A stretch of DNA of 64,000 nt, from NCBI GenBank assembly GCA_029204225.1, contig CM055102.1:19404688-19468687 (forward strand), read 5' to 3'. This document shows, piece by piece, positions 10,767 to 21,792 of the stretch. This DNA is from Diphasiastrum complanatum. Lineage: Eukaryota; Streptophyta; Lycopodiopsida; Lycopodiales; Lycopodiaceae. The notes under the pieces are model-generated. The model searched no databases, was not told the origin of the DNA, and saw nothing but the letters and a program-made list of their open reading frames with translations. Each line of letters opens with the position of its first letter. Position 1 is the first letter of the stretch. The translations under genes and the position numbers were made by a program.

Positions 10767-11748
10767 TGTCGGATACTAATTTAACAAATTTTGTACTGTT
10801 TTGGTACTATTTTTGTATTGGTAAACTCTTTAATATGAAATATTCGTACGACAAGGTCTTATCGTGAACCAATTCTGATCCTACTGACTACCAAATTAGG
10901 TCTTTCATACTAAGTGTCTCAGTTTTATTTTAAAATCTATCAAATAGGTACTATTTAGACTTCTCGTGACCATATTTTACACATAAAACTACAAAAATTA
11001 GGTACTTTTTTCTTTATATTTATTTGTGCTCGCAGCTCGCATATAATCCTTTGTGGTCTTTTTGGAACTATTTTAGTGTTCTTTACCAATTGGTGGAATC
11101 TAAGCTTTAGATACTACCAATTTTACAAGATTTGTACTATTTTTGTAATGTTTACGTGTTTCTGAAATTTTTGAGTACCAAAGATTGGTACTATTTGAGC
11201 CTATTGTGTAACAATTTTGATCCTCCAAAGCACCAATTAAGGTTCTTGTACTTATTGCATGTTTATTACTTTTGTACTATAAGATACTTTGGTACTATTA
11301 GATGTTTTTGTACTTTGGTACTATAAGAAGCTTTGGTACTTTGGTCCTACCTATTGGTACTTTCTACCGCTCTGGTACTTGGGTGCTATAAGAAGCTTTT
11401 AAATAGCTCTTCAACGTGCAATGTGCTTTGGTAATTGGAAATTTGTGCAGCAACAGAAGAAATTTGGTGAAAGATACCGAAATATTAAATGCTGGCAAAA
11501 CCCTTGAGCACCAAAGCTTTCTGAAACTCTATAGTACCAATTCTTCTTTCAATTGGTTCTTATCGATTTTCAATTCAGATAGTTCAGACTACCAAATTTA
11601 TTATTGTCGCATATTACCTATTTTGGTACTTTTGGTAATGTTTTTTCAAGGGAAACAACAAAACCCATAATATCAATAAACATCCAAGTTTTGGAGGGGG
11701 TTTGAAATCACTTATGTCATGTAACATGATAAGACTTCTTGAATATAG

Positions 11749-11860
11749 ATCAGTGGTAGTGAAAATTCTCCTCCACTTTGAAGATGTTAACAATGACTTT
11801 AATGCAGAAGGAATCTTTAAGAAGTTTCGAGTGAACCAACACTGTATTGAGCTGAACCAG
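11749..11860 (+). other. Exon-like island, copy 4 of 4 (5 bp shorter)
   Basis: This copy has lost 5 bp near 11765, which shifts its first codons, but from HFEDVNNDF onward it keeps the frame and matches the other copies. It lies just before the compound microsatellite. Confidence 0.45.
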
Positions 11861-11943
11861 TGTGTTTCTCAGTGTATCCTGAAATATAATAATAATCTAT
11901 GATGTGGTTTCGATAGATTTTGTTAGCTAGAGCGAGAGCGAGA

Positions 11944-12185
<242 letters not shown>

Positions 12186-12741
12186 AAAGAATGTTGGAAA
12201 TAAAAAAAGATGGATGAAAAAATTTCTTATCTTCTCACTATAGGAACTAATCAAGGGTAAAAAACCAAATCCTATGTAAGACTAAGCAAAAAACTGTGAG
12301 ATAGATCTCACTAGTTTGACAATCTCTCTAAAACAAGATTTGAATCATCAAAAAAGATGAAGTATGGCAAAAGTTATGGTTCTCTGAATTTCACACGTGT
12401 GAAATACTCCAAAAATGTCAAATTGACTCAAATACAACCTATTTGTATGAAACAATTTGCCTAGAACCTATAAATTTTGCCTAAATCACATATAGATGAG
12501 ATTGGTCAACTTTTGGGTGATTTTTGTGATCATTCAAGCAATAAATGACATGTACACAAGATTTGCCACAGGTCTAGGTGCCCTACCTATGACTATTCAA
12601 AAGCTTATAACTTTTGATTGGCTTATCCAGCTAACATGATTCATTCTACACAATTCTAGCTTTCTAGTGGGCCAAGTTGCATGAAATTTGGATCTAAGGT
12701 GAGAGAGAACCACCAAACTAAAATTATCTGAGTGGGGGACT
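12186..12741. other. No gene seen; contains an 18-bp palindrome
   Basis: Probable leader or LTR remnant of the minus-strand copia fragment. It contains the perfect palindrome ATTTCACACGTGTGAAAT at 12388-12405, the same motif found in the copia LTRs of the window. No frame of interest. Confidence 0.45.
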
Positions 12742-13046
12742 ATGCCGATGGGTTCAATCAAAACAATCTCCAGCAAGACAAGGTATGACGATTGGGAGGT
12801 TAAAAATGAGACCTCAAGTGGAAGTGACAATCTCCGACTACACACTCCTACTACTAGGCAAGATCCTGACTCTACACCAAGCACTCACGTAGTAAGTGCT
12901 ATATCAGCGCCAATAGTCATTCCAAATGATACCAAGAAAATACCAAAAGTGATAGGTCCTCTACCCCAGTTCCATGGAGATACTGATGAAGATGCCCATA
13001 ACCATACCCGAGAATTTGAGACATCAATGTTTGTCAATAGAATCAT
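12742..13046 (+). pseudogene. Ty3/gypsy-like gag N-terminal fragment
   Basis: The open frame contains IGPLPQFHGDTDEDAHNHTREF, which resembles the start of gypsy-type gag (a Phe-x-Gly-x-x-x-Glu-Asp-Ala-x-x-His pattern). It stops resembling gag at 13047, where repeat R1 begins. There is no zinc knuckle or protease. Identification rests on one motif, so it is tentative. Confidence 0.4.
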
Positions 13047-14315
13047 GGCGAAGATTAATTCCCAACAGATTTCAAAAATAGAACAAAAACCACAAAAAAA
13101 CCCTAAAAAACATAAAAAGAACCTTCGTCCGTTCTACTGGACATAGGTGTGATTCAAATCTATAACTGTTAAGTTAGCGAAGAATGATACCAAAAATAGA
13201 AGGCTAAAGTGACTGTTCATCTAGTTGTTGGTAACTTTTTGTGAAAAGCTTAACACCTTTCTACAAAAATATCAGTTCTCTGAGAAATTTTTTTGCCAAA
13301 GTCAAAGTCAGTCCAACATAGTATTTTTGATAATTAGTGAGTTGGGCCAACGTTAAGTCAAGGTCAGTTGTCATATTGATCTATTTTTATCAAAAAAGAC
13401 TCTTTTTTGTAAAAATAACAGTATCACTCTTGCTGAACCTTTGCCAACTTGTCTGAGAATTTCAATTATAGTATTTTATCATTTTTGAGTTCGGCGAAGG
13501 TTAGATTTATTAGGTCATCCAAAAAGTCTATTTTAATCCTTGCCAAAATGCAAAAACATTATTGTTGACCACAAAGAACCTTCGCCAATTCTACCCTAGC
13601 CATATCAATACCAGATATAGTCATTGTCAATCCGACGAAGGTTAATTTTACCAGATTTGTCAGAAACAGTTAGATAAGTGATTTTTATCCAAAATAGCAT
13701 TAAAGAATCTTCACCGAGTCAATCTTTGCTAGTACTATTTTTGAGTTCTAATCTACTAAGATCTATCCACTGTTAAATTCATCATATATTCAATAATATC
13801 TGCTGTCCATTCAAGTACTGCTGTCCATTCAAAAACTGCTTCAACATAAAATAACGTAGCATCTAGTAGTTCATCATCCACTTCAGTATTGACTGGTGTT
13901 GTCTGGATTCTTGAGACATGATCGACAAGATAATGTTGTTTACCTTTGCAAACCACAACTCGAAAATCAAATTCAATTAGTAGTAGTAATCATCTTGCAA
14001 TACGTCCCGTATTACATGTCTTGTTTACTAAATAAAGCAATGGCTGATGGTCGGTATAAAATGCAAAATGTGTCGCCATTAGTTAATGTCAAAATTTCTT
14101 CATAGAAAAAAAATCATGGCCAACGCTTTGACGTTGACTTTGGCAAAAAAATTTCTTAGAGAATCAATAGAATCAATAAGCTGTCGACTAGCAAATCTAA
14201 TAGGATAGTCTTTCTTATATTCTCATGGTTGCGCCAAAACTGAACCAATAGCATATTTTGATGCATTAGTATGAACATGAAATTCGATTGTCCAATTTGG
14301 AGCTTGTAGAATCGG
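13047..14315 (-). repeat. Repeat R1, gypsy-derived, copy of 20059-21330
   Basis: A 1.27-kb block repeated 7,012 bp downstream in the same orientation with few indels. Its left edge is sharp (GGCGAAGATTAATTCCCAACA in both copies). The right part is gypsy RNase H on the minus strand; the left part (13047-13750) is noncoding and studded with paired GAACCTTCGCC/GGCGAAGGTT words. The right end is cut by copia element 2. Confidence 0.85.
13756..14315 (-). pseudogene. Ty3/gypsy RT/RNase H fragment
   Basis: Minus-strand frames carry the end of gypsy RT/RNase H: a PNWTIEFHVHT-type start near 14290, a PLLYLVNK-like stretch near 14040, and KGKQHYLVDHVSRI near 13920, equivalent to the usual GKxHxxADHLSR that closes RNase H. 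Stop codons and frame changes break it. The following DDELLDATLFYVE text is typical of the RNase H-integrase linker. Integrase is absent here but is found on the same strand at 17973-18710. Confidence 0.7.
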
Positions 14316-16225
14316 AGCCGAGTGTCATTTTTTTAGAACTTTTGGATGCACTTGCTATGACAAAGGGGGATCCATCTTCAAGGAAAGGTATATTTGTTGG
14401 ATATAGTGAGGTGAGTAAAGCCTACAAGGTTTACCTTCCTGATTATTGGTAGAGATGTCATTTTTTATGAGAGGAACATTCCAAAAGTGTCTTCAAGTAA
14501 TGATGGTGTGGATGGATCTAACAATCTTGATGTTGATATTATGGATCCTACTTTAGATGGTGATGATGGAGGAACTTCATCAAGTCAAAAGCCAAGGAGA
14601 AAATCAAGGGAAAGAAAAACACCTTCAAGGCTCACATATGATGAGAAAGGTAAGCAAGTTGTTGTTAGAACAAACTATGCTTTCCTAACCTCTTTTGATG
14701 AACCTACACGTGTAGATGAAACAAGGAACAAAGAGGAGTGCATCCAAGCAATGGATCTTGAGTATCAAGCTCTCATGAAGAACAATATATGAAAATTGGT
14801 GGAGTTACCTAAGGACAAGAAATTTATTGGATGCAAATGGATCTTCAAGATGAAGACTAAGCAAGATCGATCTATCAATAAGCATAAGGCAAGGTTGGTG
14901 GCCAAGGGATATGCACAAGAACATGGTGTTGACTATGATGAGACCTTTGCACTCGTGGCAAAGATGGTAAGCATTCGGGTCATCATCTCTCTTGCTACTC
15001 TTTTTGGATGGGATCTATGGCAAATGGACATTACAAATGCAATCTCAAATGGTGATCTTGAGGAGGAAGTGTACATGGAGCAACCCAAGAGCTACATTTA
15101 ATCTACAAAGCCAAATCATGTGTGTCCTCTACAAAAGAGTTTGTATGGTCTTAAGCAACCACCAATTATGCTAAGCTTAACACATTTTTACTCTGTCAAA
15201 ATTTTGTTATGAGTGAGTATGATCATTCATTATATTTTATATTTTCTGGAAATGATGTTACTACCTTGCTAATTTATGTCGATGATATCACCTTGAGTGG
15301 TGGAAACAATCAATGTTGATGATATCAAGAGTGCTCTCAAGAAGGAGTTTGAGGTGCATGATCTTGGTCATTTGCATTACATTTCAGGAGTAGAAGTGAT
15401 TAGATCTTCTCAATCTACTTTCATTTGTCAAGGGAAGTATGCTAATTCTATTCTAAAGATATTTCATATGGTAGATGTAAAATCTTGTGATACACCTATG
15501 GAGTCAAATGTAAAACTAAGTATAAGAGGTAATGAAAGATCAAGGACATTATTCTCTATAGAAAGCTAGTTGGTTCACTTATATATCTCACCATCACAAG
15601 ACCATATCTAGGCTATTGTGTTGGTAGATTAAGCCAATTTATGCAAGATCCTGGTGAGGAGCATTGGAAGCCCCAAGAATAAGAGTTTTGAGATACATCA
15701 TGGGAACTCAAGATTTTGGCATATTGTATGAGGGATCATCATCTAACTTGTTTGTATTTTCAAATTTGGAGTTTGTTGGAGATCAAATGGATAGGAAATC
15801 CATAAGCACATATTGTATTTTCATAGGTGATGGATCAACAAGCCACTATCTCATTGTCATGTAGTGAGGCCGAGTACAGAACCCTTACTCATTGCACAAA
15901 AGAGATGGTATGGATCAAGAGGATGATCAAGGATCTTCACTTGCGGAATGTTTCAGAGAGCCCAATCATCTTTTGTGCAACCTATCATCCCAAAAATTGG
16001 CAAGCAATCCTATATTTCATGCTAGGAGCAAGCATATTGAGGTGGCATATCACTTTGTGAGGGAGCAAGTCATGGCAAAGGAGGTGGAGTTTCAACATGT
16101 GTCTTCAAGTGAATGTGTAGCTGATATATTCACCAAAGCATTGGGAAAAGACTTATTTACAAAGCATAGGACTTCACTTGGAGTATTCTCAAAGTCTATG
16201 CTAAAACTAGTTGAAGAGGGAGTGT
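14316..16225 (+). pseudogene. Copia integrase C-terminus, RT and RNase H, several frame breaks
   Basis: In order: integrase C-terminal text (GYSEVSKAYKVY, 14400-14440); linker and RT start (14487-14792, RNKEECIQAMDLEYQALMKN); RT fingers and palm (KFIGCKWIFKMKTKQ, KARLVAKGYAQEHG, WDLWQMDITNA); the catalytic YVDD at 15275-15286; RT thumb (DLGHLHYISGVEV); and RNase H (SLSCSEAEYRTL, ARSKHIEVAYHFVREQV, ECVADIFTKAL). At least four stops or frame shifts break it, for example TGA at 14790. This is the only plus-strand YVDD in the window and shows what element A lacks. Confidence 0.85.
16213..16222 (+). promoter_or_regulatory. Polypurine tract of copia element 2
   Basis: GAAGAGGGAG just before the LTR, identical to the tract in element A. 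Confidence 0.8.
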
Positions 16226-16886
16226 GAGAAATTGTCAACTAGTTCGATATTTTAGTCATATTTGTTTATTTGGCAATTGAGGCCAATTTGCATATTAGAT
16301 GACTTTTCAAAGTTATATTAGTCTAAAAGTATTTGAATTACCACTTTTAGAAAGTGAAGGAAAGTAGAAGGTTGAGTTTGGACACATTCAAATTTGAATG
16401 TTAGATACATTGATTCTAGTCATATTGTTGATAGGATTTTTGATCTAGACGTTTCTATGGAGGGAAACCAAGATCATTTATGAGGCATGGAACTATTATA
16501 AATAGATGTAAACTCATGGGAAAAATGATTCTTCTCTCTATCATCTCATTTCATGCTTATACATGAGTTCTCTTGGGTTCATCTATCCATTGGTGCACTA
16601 TATTGATGATGATATCTTGCAATCTTGCAATCTTGTGTGTAGAATGCATTGTTTAGTTGATATTTGAATCCACACATGTGAAATACAGTAACTTATTGTT
16701 TTTGTATGGACAACAACTTCATCTTATTGTAAGTTTGATGTTTGATCAATATTTTATTGAGTTTTCATCTCTTTCATTAATTAGATGTTGATTTTCTATC
16801 TTGCAAATGGTGTAAATTGTTGTGTCTTTCTCATACCAAAGATCAATAGATGATTGTGGATCTTAGTGATTCACAAAATCTTCACA
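16223..16886 (+). repeat. 3' LTR of copia element 2
   Basis: About 664 bp, starting TGTGAGAAATTG and ending near AATCTTCACA. It contains a TATA box (TATAAATA, 16497-16504), a CT-rich start region and a CACACATGTG palindrome variant (16671-16680) in the same order as element A. The right boundary is inferred from the imperfect terminal inverted repeat. Confidence 0.75.
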
Positions 16887-17514
16887 TAAATTTTGTTAAT
16901 AAAACTATTGCACTTAATATTTTAGGATATAGACCAGTGAATTTTACGCTCAGATCCTCACATTTTGCATTGTATGCTGCCTATGTTGATCTGAGTAAGT
17001 ATGAAAACTATGAGCTCTTGGATCCTTACGAAAGATGAAAACTGTTGCATGATTCTAAATTGCAACTTTCATTAAAGAAAATGTTGGAAATAGAGTAGAC
17101 ATTGGAAAATCAGACTTTGTAATAATTTTCATTTAATATACAAAATATCTATGTATGTCTATTGTCCATTGGCTTGTATAAATATGCATGTTTTTTGAGA
17201 TTTTGTATAATCCGTCGATTTTGTATTATGACAAATTTGGACTCTTCTATAAAACCATTGGAAAAGTTGTAATATATAGCCATTTTTTTGCTAGTCTTAT
17301 GAAATGCCGCTCTTGCTTGCCAATGAGATTTTTCCATTCCTTGTGATGACCATATGCTAAGACTTCCACGATTGCTTGCAAAAAATGTCGAATGATGCTG
17401 TAATATGTGTTGCATGTCGTACAAACAATATATAAACCAGTACCAAAAGTATCTAGATTAATTACACATATTTGTCTATAATAGTGTTACACTGAAATAT
17501 TACCATATATTGTG
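16887..17514. other. No recognisable gene
   Basis: AT-rich sequence with short frames on both strands, none of which I recognise. It separates the copia LTR from the minus-strand ORF at 17829. Confidence 0.4.
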
Positions 17515-17829
17515 CTATATGATTTGCTCCCCATGCACTTTAAACTGCATCCACAAATTCACTATAGTGACTCGCACCTTGTGGGTAGATCCTTGAAAAG
17601 TGATATAAAACTTGGACTTGGCCTCATCCCAAGTACTAAAGGCCATAGTGATGAATTCCATATTGATTTTGTTAGAAAATACATGACCATTGATCCCCAT
17701 TGCTGTGAGCAAGGGCTCTGCAAGCTTCATCCATTCAGCCACCCTGCTTGTGCTAGGAAGTGACATGTCGGTTGAAACATCATGTTTAACCACAAATCGA
17801 GGTGAAATACTGGAATCGCTGGAAGACAT
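17515..17829 (-). CDS. Unrecognised 104-aa ORF with upstream TATA-like box
   Basis: On the minus strand, ATG at 17829 opens 104 codons starting MSSSDSSISPRFVVKHDVST, then a helical-looking stretch (RVAEWMKLAEPLLTAMG) and WDEAKSKFYITFQGS. A TATA-like CTATAAAAGG (minus strand, 17969-17978) lies 140 bp upstream. It follows a gypsy integrase on the same strand, so it may be the start of another element's gag or the transcribed region of an LTR rather than a host gene. I do not recognise the protein. The frame may continue through an intron to the left, which I could not establish. Confidence 0.35.
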   Translation of the reverse strand: MSSSDSSISPRFVVKHDVSTDMSLPSTSRVAEWMKLAEPLLTAMGINGHVFSNKINMEFITMAFSTWDEAKSKFYITFQGSTHKVRVTIVNLWMQFKVHGEQII

Positions 17830-17968
17830 GATGACAAATGGTAGAAACTTGAAGTAAAGAGCTTGAGAGTGTATTAGAAAGCTGTGTGAAAGTTTTGAAA
17901 AAGTTCGATCGTGAAAAAAATTCGCAAGAGTTTCGCTAGCACAAATGAGAAATGAAATCGAATTCAGT

Positions 17969-17978
17969 CCTTTTATAG
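17969..17978 (-). promoter_or_regulatory. TATA-like box upstream of the 17829 ORF
   Basis: Plus-strand CCTTTTATAG reads CTATAAAAGG on the minus strand, the same core as in the copia LTRs. It sits about 140 bp upstream of the ATG. Confidence 0.35.
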
Positions 17979-18710
17979 GCTAATTTTGAGTGCTAACTTT
18001 ATAAGTTGTTCTGAATGCCCATAACGTTGCATGAAGTTTATGTTCCCAATCAAAACGACTTGCTTCAACCGTTTTGTCATAATATTGCAAATAATCTTAT
18101 TGGAAGATTTTGCTTGTCCATCATACCTCGGATAATACGGAGGCGTACTAAACCGATGAATAACGAAAAAGTCTTCCAACAGACTCTTGATCGTTTCATT
18201 GAAAAAGTGTGTACCACAGTCACTTACGATCTCCATAGGACATTCAGATATAACAATGATATATTTATAGAAGAACTTAGTCGTAGACTTTGCATCAACA
18301 CCTCTAATTGCTTTTACTTCACCCCACTTGGTCATATAGTCAGTTGTTACGATGATATATCTGGCTTGAGATCCTCTTGCCGTAGGATGAATAGGACCAA
18401 CATAATCAAGTTCCCATTTTTCAAATGGTGCTTGTGATAGAACCAGATCTAAAGGTTCATAATTCTACTTCATAGGATGCTGTGCTTGTTGACATACATC
18501 ACATGACTGAATAAAGTTTTATGTATCCTTATGAAGTGTAGGCCACCAACAACCTGATTGTAAAATTTTTTGAATAGTGATATTAGCTGAAAAATGTCCA
18601 CCTCTCATCCCATCATGTGAAAACTTGATAGATCAGGTACTTCGTGCGGTAAAACACAAATATCGTCCATTCCACGACAATACAATTGGTCTGCAATCAA
18701 TTGATAAGTT
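17973..18710 (-). pseudogene. Ty3/gypsy integrase, catalytic Glu replaced
   Basis: Minus-strand text gives the integrase zinc region near 18500-18640 (GGHFSANITIQKIL ... SCDVCQQAQ), then WELDYVGPI with the first catalytic Asp, YIIVTTDYMTKWGEVKAI, and IVSDCGTHFFNETIK with the second Asp. The expected NGQxExxNK box reads DGQAKSSNK, so the catalytic Glu is Lys. Stops occur near 18465 and 18520. It lies on the same strand as the RNase H pieces of R1 and R2, so it probably comes from the same gypsy lineage. It is inactive. Confidence 0.8.
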
Positions 18711-20058
18711 TGTGACTTAATAATCAATTGTTTTTTTTGTACTTTTGTTAGAGAGTCATTAGGTTGATAACTCTAAACACCCTTGTTTGTATTGCATGAA
18801 GACAACAAAAGACATGACAAGGAGTACAAGAATATCAAGAGATCGAGAATATCCTAATTGGAAATCCGTACTACCGATTCCTATTCATAATGTTCATATT
18901 TCTACATTGCATGTAGAGGTGTGTATAATAGATGCTGGAGAGTTTGCGAATCCCAAGGCAACCCTAAACCTAGTTAATAAGTGAGAGGGATTTGGCACCC
19001 TACGTGTGTAAGTCCAACCCAATGATCACATAGTTATTTGATTAGTTACAAGCTAATAAAAAAGATTTTAGGCCTTTTTGCGGGACATTTAATTTCGTAT
19101 GGCCTTATAGTCAAGTTAGTGAATAAAATAGGGGTCCCCACCAAAATTCCAATTCAAATTCAAATTGGTTCCCTCCAATTTTTGAATGGGTTCTATCACT
19201 TTTTCAAATTTAAATAGTTAGGGAGGTAGAAATTGGCCAATAGGATTTGAGGACAAAGCCCTAAAAATCACTATATAGAATGGTAGTTTTGAATATTTTA
19301 CACATGTTCTCTTCATTTCAATACAAGCAGGTTGGCCCTCTTACGAATTGGATTTCTCATGTTTTCTTTGGATTTGCGATTTGTTGGATTTGATGCGTAT
19401 TTGGATTAATCATTCTTATGTTTTTTGTGAGAGAGAAAGGGAGAGAGAGAAGAGTAAGTTTCTATCATTGTTGTGGATCTAGTGTTAATGGATGTAGTGT
19501 TAATGGATCTTAGTGTTAGACATGAATCATATGCACATGCTGGATTATGAAATATGCTATCAGGCTCTCATGGGAACGAACCTCCGCATGACAACTAGCT
19601 TCATCTCCTTTATGCTTGTGTGCTTGGATCTAGGGTTGAGGGTAGGATAGGAAATGCCCACTACAATTTTGATGTTGTTATCGGGGAGCTATGCCAATTT
19701 TTCAGTTTTCAACATGCATGGATGGATGTTAGGTTGCATTTAGGCATCTTGTTTTGGCATAATAGGGTTTAAATTTTATTTAGGATTAAATTTGGAGAGA
19801 TCTTGCTTGATTCGAGTGGATTTTCTTGTTTGAAACCTAATTTGATTGTTGAGTAGGGGACGCCATACAGATCACCATTCTTAAGATCCATTTGGATTTG
19901 AGAATCAGAAAAAACAAAGAAAATCATTCATTTCTGCCATTTTGGTAAAAAAGGAGACAAAATCGTCATTAGTCTTGAAAACTTTTTGTTCCCTGGTAAA
20001 GAACCTTTACTGAGTTGCGGACAGCACCGCCTTCATACAGATGGTTTTCAGTTTGAAG
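18711..20058. other. No gene seen; possible gypsy LTR or host intergenic DNA
   Basis: Only short frames (for example 18787-18984, unrecognised). CACTATATAGAATGG near 19270 could be a TATA box, and a GA-rich patch lies at 19430-19462. No paired direct repeat was found by eye that would prove an LTR. Confidence 0.35.
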
Positions 20059-21330
20059 GGCGAAGATTAATTCCCAACAAATTTTTAAAAACAGAACAAA
20101 AACCACAAAAAATCCTAAAAAACATAAAAAGAACCTTCGCCCGTTCTACTGGACATAGGTGTGATTCAAATCTATCTACTGTCAGGTTAGCGAAGAATGA
20201 TACCAAAAATAGAAGGCTAAAGTGACTGTTCATCTAGTTGTTGGTAACCTTTTGTGAAAAGCTTAACACCTTTTTACAAAAATATCAATTCTCTAAGAAA
20301 ATTTTTCGCCAAAGTCAAAGTCAGTCCAACATACTATTTCTGATAATTAGTGAGTTTGGCCAACATTAGGTCAAGGTCAGTTGTCATATTGATCTATTTT
20401 TATCAAAAAAGACTCTTTTTTGTAAAAATAACAGTATCACTCTTGCAGAACCTTCGTCGACTTGTCTGAGGATTCCAAATATAGTATTTTATTATTTTTG
20501 AGTCCGACGAAGGTTAGATTTATTAGGTCATCCAGAAAGTCTATTTTAATCCTTGCCAAAATACAAAAACATTATTGTTGACCACAAAGAAACTTCGCCA
20601 ATTCTACCCTAGCCATATCAATATCAGATATAGTCATTGTCAATCCGGCAAAGGTTAATTTTACCAAATTTGTCAGAAACAGTCAGATAAGTGATTTTAA
20701 TCCAAAATAGCATTAAAGAATCTTCACTGAGTCAATCTTCGCTAGTACTATTTTTGAGTTCTGATCTACTAAGATCTAGCCACTGTTAAATTCATCAGAT
20801 ATTCAACAATATTTGCTGTCCATTCAAATATTGTTGTCCATTCAAATGCTGCTTCAACATAAAATAACGTAGCATCTGGTAGTTCATCATCCACTTAAGT
20901 GTTCACTGGTGTTGTCTGGATTCTTGAGACATGATCGACAAGATAATGTTGTTTACCTTTGCAAATCACAACTCAAAAATCAAATTCAATTAGTAGTAGT
21001 AATCATCTTGCAAAACGTCCCGTATTGCATGTCTTGTTTACTAAATAAAGCAATGGTTGATGGTCGGTATAAAATGCAAAATGTGTCGCCATTAGATAAT
21101 GTCAAAATTTTCTCATAGAAAAAATCATGGCCGACACTTTGACTTTGACTTTGGCAAAAAAATTTCTCAGAGAATCAATAGAATCAATAAGTTCTCGACT
21201 AGAAAATCTGATAGGATAGTCTTTCTTATATTCTCATGGCTGCATCAAAACCGAACCAGTAGCATATTTTGATGCATCAGTATGAACATGAAATTCAATT
21301 GTCCAATTTGGAGCTTGTAGAATTCGTGTA
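20059..21330 (-). repeat. Repeat R2, gypsy-derived, copy of 13047-14315
   Basis: The second copy of the 1.27-kb block, offset by 7,012 bp and in the same orientation. It includes the paired GAACCTTCGCC/GGCGAAGGTT words and the minus-strand RNase H region (20815-21330). Unlike R1 it continues rightward into more RT/RNase H sequence. Confidence 0.85.
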
Positions 21331-21792
21331 GAAGCTAAAGCTTTCTTCAATTTCTCAAACGCTTCCAATGTCTCAGTCGTCAAATATGTACAATGGTCAA
21401 CTTATAAATAGGTCGTGCTAAGTTTGCAAAAAATAGAATGAATATCCGATAATAGTTCGCATGACCCATGATAATAGTTTGCATAAACCATACTAAAAAA
21501 TCATGGCAAACTAGCAAATCTAATAAGATAGTCTTTTTTTATATTCTCATGGGTGCATCAAAACTGAACCAATAGCATATTTTAATGCATCAGTATGAAC
21601 CTGAAATTCGATTGTCCAATTTGGAGCTTGTAGAATCGGTGTAGAAGTAAAAGCTTTCTTCAATTTCTCAAACGCTTCTAATGTCTCAGTCGTTAAATAT
21701 GTACAATATAAATAGGTCATGCTAAGTCCACAAAAAATAGAATGAATATCCGATAATAGTTCAAATGACCCACAAAAATATAAACTCCTCAA
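20815..21792 (-). pseudogene. Ty3/gypsy RT/RNase H, internally duplicated
   Basis: Minus-strand text from 21792 leftward reads ETLEAFEKLKKAFTSTPILQ and APNWTIEFQVHTDALKYAIG, the junction of gypsy RT and RNase H with the catalytic Asp of the TDA motif. The same junction is repeated at 21200-21400 because of a local tandem duplication. Further left the RNase H region runs to about 20815 as in R1. Stops and frame changes are frequent. Confidence 0.75.
21191..21790. repeat. 313-bp tandem duplication within gypsy RNase H
   Basis: The block from about 21191 (AGAAAATCTGATAGGATAG) recurs from about 21504 (AGCAAATCTAATAAGATAG) with a 313-bp offset. It runs through the RT/RNase H junction and the TATCCGATAATAGTT stretch. 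Confidence 0.8.

Larger units (their letters stand above)
7600..11880 (+). repeat. GGTAC-rich tandem repeat region, units about 0.8-1.1 kb
   Basis: T-rich DNA saturated with TTGGTACTA-like words and built from repeated blocks. Landmarks recur in order: a block like CAGCTCGCA..AATCC..TGTGGTCTTTTTGG near 8600, 9390, 10180 and 11030; a TACTACCAATTTTACA block; a TATATGATGCTTTGGTACTA block; then a conserved 117-bp island starting at 9015, 9813, 10650 and 11749. Island spacing is 798, 837 and 1,099 bp. Earlier partial units are visible from about 8230. The T-rich text with islands after TATAG or GCAG looks like repeated introns with small exons, possibly of the element whose N-terminal relic lies at 7218. 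Confidence 0.8.
14316..16886 (+). mobile_element. 5'-truncated Ty1/copia element 2
   Basis: The 3' half of a copia element related to A. It begins in the integrase C-terminus, where it abuts gypsy repeat R1, and runs through RT, RNase H, polypurine tract and a complete 3' LTR. The 5' LTR, gag, protease and integrase core are missing. It shares the LVEEGV terminus and LTR architecture with element A but is clearly diverged in sequence. Confidence 0.9.

Noticed and set aside
8800-11400. CRISPR-like repeat array in the GGTACT region
   Set aside because: Units are 0.8-1.1 kb with no uniform short repeats and spacers, in a eukaryotic context.
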